Positions 58,771-64,000 of a stretch of 64,000 nucleotides of DNA are shown in pieces. How positions within the stretch are numbered: the stretch's first letter is position 1; each line of letters begins with the position of its first letter. The notes below the pieces were generated by a model. The model saw only the letters and a program-made list of their open reading frames with translations. It did no database searches and was not told where the DNA came from. The position numbers were made by a program, and so were the translations under genes. Source of the stretch: Charina bottae (taxonomy: Eukaryota; Chordata; Lepidosauria; Squamata; Charinaidae); the NCBI GenBank assembly GCA_023362775.1, contig JALMGJ010000002.1:59560414-59624413 (forward strand), in the 5' to 3' direction.

Positions 58771-60239
58771 GGAGAAATATTTTTTATTCTAAACTGAATG
58801 TATTTTATTTCTCTTTGTAGGCTTGTTTTGTTTTTAAATTCACATACACCACACAGTAAGTAAGGAAAGGAAAATATATCTATAAAACATAGAAATAAAA
58901 TAAGATTAAAAGATAGAATGAGATAAATGAAACAAAATGAAATAAAGATTAATTGAACATGGCTAGCTCAGGTGAAACTTTCTTATTTCAAGTAAAGCAT
59001 TTTGATTATTGAGATTATTAGAACTAAGGTTTCATTGAAGAGGCCATCATAAATTATAGCTAGAAACAGATAAACAAGAGGATAAACATTTATAGTTATT
59101 ACTTAACTTGGGCAAGTTTAATCATATCAAATTGTTCCTAGTGAGGTTCTGCTGAATCTTGCTGGCTATTAAACAGAACTCAGCAACATAGGAGAGTGCA
59201 TCACTCTGATCATATAAAAGATAATTGAGATAAAAAGAGTCAGTATGGCCTGGGTATTGAGTCAATAAAATACATTTGTCCTACAGATCTTGACAGGACT
59301 GACAGTGAAGAAGCCTATGGGCTGTTGTTTCAATGGCTCCTGACAAACAGTTTGCAGGGCGTTACAGCATGCCAGCATCAGAGCTCTTGGGAAATTTGGT
59401 ACGGTGATATCTAGCAGGCTGATGACTGGCAACGTGGTTGCCTGAGAAGACATCATGTTCAATTTGGTGCACCATATATCACACAAGTTCCTTCCTGCAT
59501 AAACAGTGTATGCAGTAACTCTTAAATTTTTATATTTCGTTGTCTTAGATTTCTAAATGGCTAGATTTAATTGTATATTACATATAAGAAATGTCAGCAA
59601 AATACCATTGAAAGGGCTCTATAAAATAGGAAACGGCTTTTTAGAAATATCAGCGGCTCGTAGGACACTCATATTAAACGTACTAAAAGTCCTGTTTAGT
59701 TTTTAAATCTGAACATGTATTTAGAGTTATGGAATGAACAAGGGGCATTAAGGCTAATTCTGATTCCTCAGTCTCCAACTTTCCCATCCTTAGGGGAAAA
59801 AATGTATTGCATATGCTTAATGTGAATAGAATTTCCCATTCAACTGGAACTGTGATAAATCTAAGTCCCCAGTCATAGAAGGAAATCATAGAAGTCTTTC
59901 AGAGATTAAATGTGGAACTACTGGTTCCTACATATTTTTTGTTTAGTTTTAATTATTTAATGTAGCTATACTATTTATTACTTGATTTTAATATCTGTAA
60001 AGATAAATATATCTAGTAGATAAATTGCACAAATAAATCAAAGTGAGCAAACTTACTCTAGGCAACTTATATTTGGTACCACTTCAGACTGCACATCTAC
60101 AGTATGTACTACTAAAACACTCTTGTCTGTTTGTAATCTTCAATTGGGCAAAACAGTGCATCATAGGACACCAAATTTTGAATCAATGTACCACAAATGG
60201 GCTAACATAAAGAACTTGTCCAAAATCCAGGACCCATTA
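58771..60239. other. Unique AT-rich intron
   Basis: Nothing recognised. Confidence 0.5.
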
Positions 60240-60870
60240 CTCCCGTGGGATTGAAATTTGGCAAAGTTGTATCCGCTTCAGCGCCACCCTGCTTTCCAAC
60301 TACACTTCCCAGGAACCCATAGGTTGCATGGCATAAGGGTAGGTGGGAGGGGCATATCCCTGCCCTCCCATAGGTTGCATGGCACAAGGGTAGGTGGGAG
60401 GGGCATATCCCTGCCCTCTTTCCCGCCTCCCTCTGGCCCTTGCACCCAATCAGCTGGCAGTAAGACCTGACGGGTGAGCAGTGATCGTCTGCTTTGGAAC
60501 TGAAACTGAAATTTGAAATCTCTTAACGGAAGTGGGAAGTGAGGGAAGGACAAGGGAGCAACTCGGATGCCTGCTGGCAAGGTAGGGATGTGCTGGTGAT
60601 TGATGGGTGAACCCTCTTCCTCCTTGGAGGGAGGGGGCCCTTGGGGACATGCTGGGATGGGGAGCAAGGGTCCAGTTTTCCTTGTGGTCCATGGCTTCCT
60701 TTCTTCTCTCTTACCCCAGCAAAGTGGCAGGCAGTTCCACAGATCAGCCGAGGAGGAGGAGGAGGAGTGATTTCCGATGCTCCCTGCCAGCTTCCCACAA
60801 GCAAAGTCAATGGGGAAGCCAGCAGGAACTTGGAAGTTGGTTGCCCAAAGATGGCACACCTACAACAGAG
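60240..60870. other. GC-rich island of unknown type
   Basis: Base composition is clearly richer in G+C than the flanking AT-rich intron. It contains a tandem 51-bp duplication, a (gag)n run at 60750-60768, and at its right end 'caagcaaagtcaatggggaa', a motif of reptile palindromic DNA transposons. Overlapping ORFs on both strands (for example 60278-60859 minus, 193 aa) look compositional. It may be a decayed LTR or MITE, or a CpG-rich regulatory patch. Confidence 0.4.
60316..60417. repeat. 51-bp tandem duplication
   Basis: Two copies starting cccataggttgcatggca at 60316 and 60367 differ at one base. Confidence 0.9.
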
Positions 60871-63514
60871 ATAGGGATTTAAAAATCAAAAGTTTTTAAT
60901 CTTTTTTACATAACAGGAAGACAGTCAGCTACTTTAGTTCTTTCAGCCCTAGTATTGCCAGATAATTGGCCCATCTTAGACAACAATGGGTAACTTTTAT
61001 TTCTATGAAGGAAGTCAAGAAACCGGCACAGCTCCTATATGAAACTCATTGTTTCAAATAGAAAAATGTATTTCTAATGTCACTCTGCATAGGGAGACAG
61101 AGCTTATCAAAATAGAAACAAGGACGTGGTTATATATATTTAAATATTGATTAAAGATTAATTTTAAACCTTGGGATCTGATATTTCTTATTCTGGCAGA
61201 TTAAATATTACTCTTCCAGGAAACAGCAAGTAGAAGACAAATTATAAAACATGGGATTTGGATCTTGACTTGTAATAAAAATACTTATTTCTGTCAAGGA
61301 GTACATCTCCTGGGGAATAGTCTTTTGTGACTTATATGTGAATAATGTGGCAGGTGGCAACCTTCTCTTTCTAGACGAGACTCTTTCTTGTCCCATCCAC
61401 TCTTTCTGCTGCTCTTTTCTGTCTTTGTTTCTCCATCCAACTTCACTCCTTGTGCAGCAGAGTCGGTTGGATTGTTTCTAGCAGAGGTCTAAATTGCTTG
61501 TTTCCAGACAGTCTTTTCATATTATGCCGAGGGTTGTAGGTTGCTCACTGGAACATGGTTTTCAAAGGCAACAGCAGTTATCTTTTTGCAGATCCTGCCA
61601 GTAGAGATCTAAGTGCTATAATGTTTGGAACAGTAGAAGAAACCACACAGTTTTCACAGATTGTATAATTCAATAATGGAATTAGATATCACACAGCATA
61701 GTGGGGGGCATCATTATTTCTAGGAGTGGAGGCCCTATGTCATTCAGTTCTAGTTGCTTAGGAGGTTTACATTGGCCCCTGTAGAGCAGGGACCATGGCT
61801 TCATTAATCCAGAATTACTGAGTTTTTATGTTCTATTGTCATGATGCATTCAGGATTTCATTATGTTTTGGTTTGGGGTTGTTTTTTTCTTTTCTTTTTT
61901 TGGTATCTACTGATTGTATCCCTCCCTGACTCTTGTTAATATAAGGTAGATTATAAATATTTTATCAAATAATAAACTACATTTTGTTTTGGTAATTCAA
62001 ATTAAATAGACTTGTATTAAAGGGTAATTTTTTACCAATTTACCAAACCAATTTTCCTCCCGTATCTGATATTCTCAAAATAACAGAAGTTTGCCAGCAT
62101 ATAAAAGCAGAGAGGAAAAATACTCTTAAAGAACATTAGAAAGACAAATAAGGAAATATCAGTGATCATGTCTGTCTTTGTGGTTCCCTTAGAGCCAGAA
62201 TGAGAACAGTTCCTAACAACAGTCCTTTTATTGTTTGACCAGGGCTGCTACCACACAAATTGTTTATCAGATGAACCCTACAAGCTAGTATCATGGCTAG
62301 ATTAACCAACTCTCTAGTTAGTTTCATTGCCAGATTAACTATTGCTAAGTTTAACCAACAATAACTTCTGCTTAAGTGCCATTATGATCCTGTAACATGG
62401 TAATATAGAAATAGGAATGTTTAAATAATTAGTACCTTATGTTTATTACATGGACAAATATTTTATGCAAGTCTTTCTTTGTTATCCCCTCATATTTCTC
62501 AACATTTGTGTAATGATTTTCTAAAAGTACAGAAAAAAAGTGCAAAAACAATAAAACAATATATTTGCACATACAAATGCATGTATTGGTAAAATTAATA
62601 AGAACAAATTCATTATATTTGGGAAAGAGACTTACCCAATTGCTTGTTATACAACATTTCAACTGGTGTGTATTCAGGTTTTTGTACTAACTTCCAAAGT
62701 TAAAAACCAATATTGATGAGGTCAAAAAAAAACCATAGAAACTGAACAAAACCAAAATTAACAAAGTTGTCCATTTCTAAAGAGCACACCAAAAAAGTGT
62801 CCAGGTGGAAGTAAAGATTAACATGGGAAAAAGCTGAGAAATTCTAGCTTGGATTCACAGAAATTGGTGCATAGTTACTGTATATAACAGGTAATTCACA
62901 AGTTGCTCCCTAAAATCTGATTGGGCATTAATAGAGTTGCTGCCTACTATAGGAATACCTATATTTCTGCATTCTATATCCCTTCCCTGTTTATCAATTA
63001 AAATAACCATTGCCAAAATTGGGTTGATGATTTTCTTTTCTCTCCCATGTACAACAAACTCTCTTCTATAGCATATCTATGGAACTTCTCATTGCACAAG
63101 GAAAAGTGAACATTTAACAGTAATATCCAGTTCTGTTTAAGTATATTTTGGTCCTATAATGTAATGACTGCAGTTTTTCAGACAATATCAAGAGATATTT
63201 TGCTTTAAACTACAGATTATAAAACACACTTTGTAACCTAATTCTGTCAGCCTTTTAATTGAATCCTAAATTACTTAAGATACAATATATAATAAAGGCC
63301 GATCCTTACTCAAATCAATGTTACTCTGTTCAATCATATCTTAACTGTGTTTTTGAGGTCTTTAAACTGTGGACTCAGCAAGCCACTCTGCCTTTCATTC
63401 ATTGTCATAGCAATTGAAAATGTGATCCTTTTTTTTTCCATTAAAGAAAAGGAAATCCTTATTCAGTGTTGGCAAGTTGTTGGAAAGACAGCTGTCCCAG
63501 ATTAATAATACTAA
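60871..63514. other. Unique AT-rich intron, 2.6 kb
   Basis: No exon or repeat was recognised. Confidence 0.5.
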
Positions 63515-63610
63515 TACTACTGATAATAATTTATTAAACTTGTATGCTGCCCAACTCTCAACAACTCTGGGCAGCTCACAACAAAGAAAATAAAATAAAA
63601 ATCAATAAAA
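63515..63610 (-). mobile_element. L2-like LINE tail
   Basis: 'tttattaaacttgtatgctgcccaactc', then 'actctgggcagctcacaaca' is the tail block in minus orientation. Only the tail is present. Confidence 0.6.
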
Positions 63611-64000
63611 AAAAAGATAAAATAAGATACAATCTTGGATTACAAATAGTATTTGTTTTCTTTTCATGAGCTGGCTCTATCGCTATAATGAAAGGTCGAC
63701 TTAATCATAATTTGCATGGGAAAATTGTAATGATTTGTTTAAAACTTAGGCCAAATGGGTTTTTGGAGGGGTGATATGTAATATAATACATTTTTGTTGT
63801 TTGTTGTTTCTTTTTCATTCTTTTTCATTTTTTTCTCTTTTTCTTTTTATGTTAAAACTAAAAAATGAAATGAAACAGAAATTAGGTTATTGAAATCCTA
63901 TCCAGGCACAAATGATCCCCCTTTTTTTCTGAAGTGGAATATATTTTGCATTTCAATTATTTCATTTTATTTATTTTAATATTTATATACATATTTTATA
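63611..64000. other. Unique AT-rich intron
   Basis: T-rich runs occur at 63800-63850. Nothing was recognised. Confidence 0.5.

Noticed and set aside
60278..60859. 193-aa minus ORF
   Set aside because: GC-rich composition with overlapping ORFs in other frames and an internal 51-bp duplication; no known motif and no splice-site support.
37293..64000. Next CNTN4 exon (linker to Ig domain 2)
   Set aside because: No stretch resembling the conserved RSTVSVR or CGPPPH motifs was seen; it probably lies beyond the window.

Overview
This window is vertebrate nuclear DNA, almost certainly from a squamate reptile (lizard or snake). It is a small piece of one large neuronal gene. Two spliced coding exons on the + strand, 32956-33082 and 37117-37292, encode the first immunoglobulin domain of a contactin. 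The residues fit contactin-4 (CNTN4) better than CNTN3 or CNTN6. Everything else appears to be intron: about 33 kb upstream of the first exon seen, 4.0 kb between the exons, and about 27 kb downstream. I could not recognise the signal-peptide exon or the next Ig exon, so they probably lie outside. The squamate assignment rests on the repeat mix: tRNA-derived Sauria-type SINEs, L2/CR1 LINEs with a 'cccagagtccc' 3' tail, RTE/BovB LINEs, Penelope-like elements (PLEs) with GIY-YIG endonucleases, and several non-autonomous hAT families.

Layout. 1-11.9 kb is mostly AT-rich unique intron with scattered fragments: a CR1 end, two solo LTRs, a SINE, an L2 end and an L1 end. 11.9-33 kb is dense in repeats. 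It holds two hAT MITEs, a retroposed 474-bp segment with 18-bp direct repeats, a PLE split by SINEs, a 1.46-kb LTR and a third MITE, a 1.17-kb solo LTR, a decayed L2 on the + strand, a hAT with an LTR-like core, and a better preserved L2 on the - strand. The 4.0-kb intron between the exons is filled by an L2 tail, a hAT carrying an inverted copy of sequence from 3.5 kb away, and a 2.54-kb PLE that is a near-perfect inverted dimer. From 42 kb on the intron is sparser, except for a near full-length RTE/BovB LINE at 52.7-57.7 kb split by four younger insertions.

No prokaryotic feature, CRISPR array, rRNA or intact tRNA gene was seen. The long ORFs (405 aa at 30827-32044, 434 aa at 34259-35563, 298 aa at 35513-36409, 255 aa at 41115-41882) are retroelement proteins. 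The most interesting structure is: (1) three unrelated PLE insertions that share one architecture, with inverted partial copies at both ends, a one-sided 32-36 nt extension, and 12-15 bp target duplications; (2) a 196-bp inverted duplication, about 98% identical, whose arms sit on either side of CNTN4 exon 32956-33082; (3) a four-insertion nest with readable target duplications that dates the insertions relative to one another. Identities were judged by eye and boundaries without a quoted target duplication are approximate.
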